Shown: piece after piece, positions 13,831 to 13,937 of the stretch
How the letters are laid out: every line of letters starts with the position of its first letter
Numbering within the stretch: position 1 is the first letter of the stretch
Assembly (NCBI GenBank): GCA_900546315.1
Contig: URCP01000078.1
Span: forward strand, 1-13,937
Reading direction: 5' to 3'
Source: an uncultured Eubacteriales bacterium
GTDB lineage: Bacteria > Bacillota > Clostridia > Oscillospirales > CAG-272
DNA length: 13,937 nucleotides
Notes under the pieces: model-generated
What the model was told of the DNA's origin: nothing
The model's database searches: none
The model's input: the letters and a program-made list of their open reading frames with translations, nothing else
Program-made: the position numbers and the translations under genes

Positions 13831-13937
13831 CACCCCGTAGGGGGGCCCCATTGTGGGCCCCCCCAAAACGGAAAATGTGGCCTAACCCCCAATTTTTTTG
13901 GGATTGGGAGGCGCCGGGGCCCCAAGGGGGGCCCCAA
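13831..13937. repeat. Composite GC-rich palindromic repeat, copy 2 (cut by window edge)
   Basis: It begins caccccgtag, then has a perfect 9-bp palindrome (ggggggccc, 13840-13848; gggcccccc, 13855-13863; loop cattgt). An A/T-rich core follows with a T7 run (13893-13899) and a cccaat / attggg inverted repeat. A second GC palindrome (ggggcccc-type, about 13916-13935) runs to the window edge. This is the reverse-complement arrangement of the element at 5205-5316. The stretch 13752-13830 holds only a short direct repeat (CACAACCTTCCC at 13791, CACAATCTTCCC at 13808). Confidence 0.7.

Noticed and set aside
5205..13937. Insertion sequence or CRISPR array
   Set aside because: No transposase or integrase gene and no regularly spaced identical repeats are present. 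The two palindromic elements are single divergent units in opposite orientation.

Overview
The window comes from a GC-rich (high fifties percent by eye) low-GC-lineage-type Gram-positive, most likely a gut Clostridia / Oscillospirales-like bacterium. The clues are Bacillota-style gene content: AzlCD, DUF4358-type lipoprotein, MBOAT plus DHHW pair, and a BMP/NupOPQ-type nucleoside ABC system. Shine-Dalgarno sites are mostly strong, sigma-A-type promoters are near consensus, and the intergenic palindromic repeats are of a kind I associate with uncultured gut Clostridia. The taxonomy is inference.

Left part (1-2496): the 3' end of azlC overlaps a complete azlD (branched-chain amino acid exporter). 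It is followed by a NahK-like sugar kinase of the phosphotransferase fold. A lipoprotein with a low-complexity linker and a DUF4358-like domain comes next.

Surface acylation block (1861-5141): the lipoprotein, an MBOAT O-acyltransferase and a DHHW/AlgJ-like SGNH-type protein look like an envelope polymer O-acylation module. It ends at an intrinsic terminator (5147-5180).

Middle (5142-7644): a GC-rich composite repeat, then a well-formed promoter driving a small unrecognised gene (5611-6039). That gene converges through a shared bidirectional terminator on a minus-strand PRPP synthetase homologue (prs, 6083-7210). The prs gene has its own promoter and a hairpin-bearing leader.

Right part (7552-13751): a consensus promoter drives a BMP-family nucleoside-binding lipoprotein. 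The cognate ATPase and two permeases lie further on (9958-13531) behind a second good promoter. Between binding protein and transporter core sits a two-gene cassette (8927-9755): an ADP-ribosyltransferase-fold-like protein (H8, Y38, Q163) and a small charged protein overlapping it by 35 nt. The cassette is lower in GC than its neighbours and closed by its own terminator. It is the best candidate here for an undescribed (toxin-antitoxin or defence-like) system. A second, solitary antitoxin-like protein is coupled to the end of the transporter operon (13533-13751).

Repeats: two different intergenic repeat families each appear twice. One is a hairpin-plus-tail element starting exactly 7 nt after the stop codons of two lipoprotein genes (2503 and 8743). 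The other is a roughly 100-nt element of two GC-rich palindromes around an A/T-rich core, in opposite orientations at 5205-5316 and 13831-13937.
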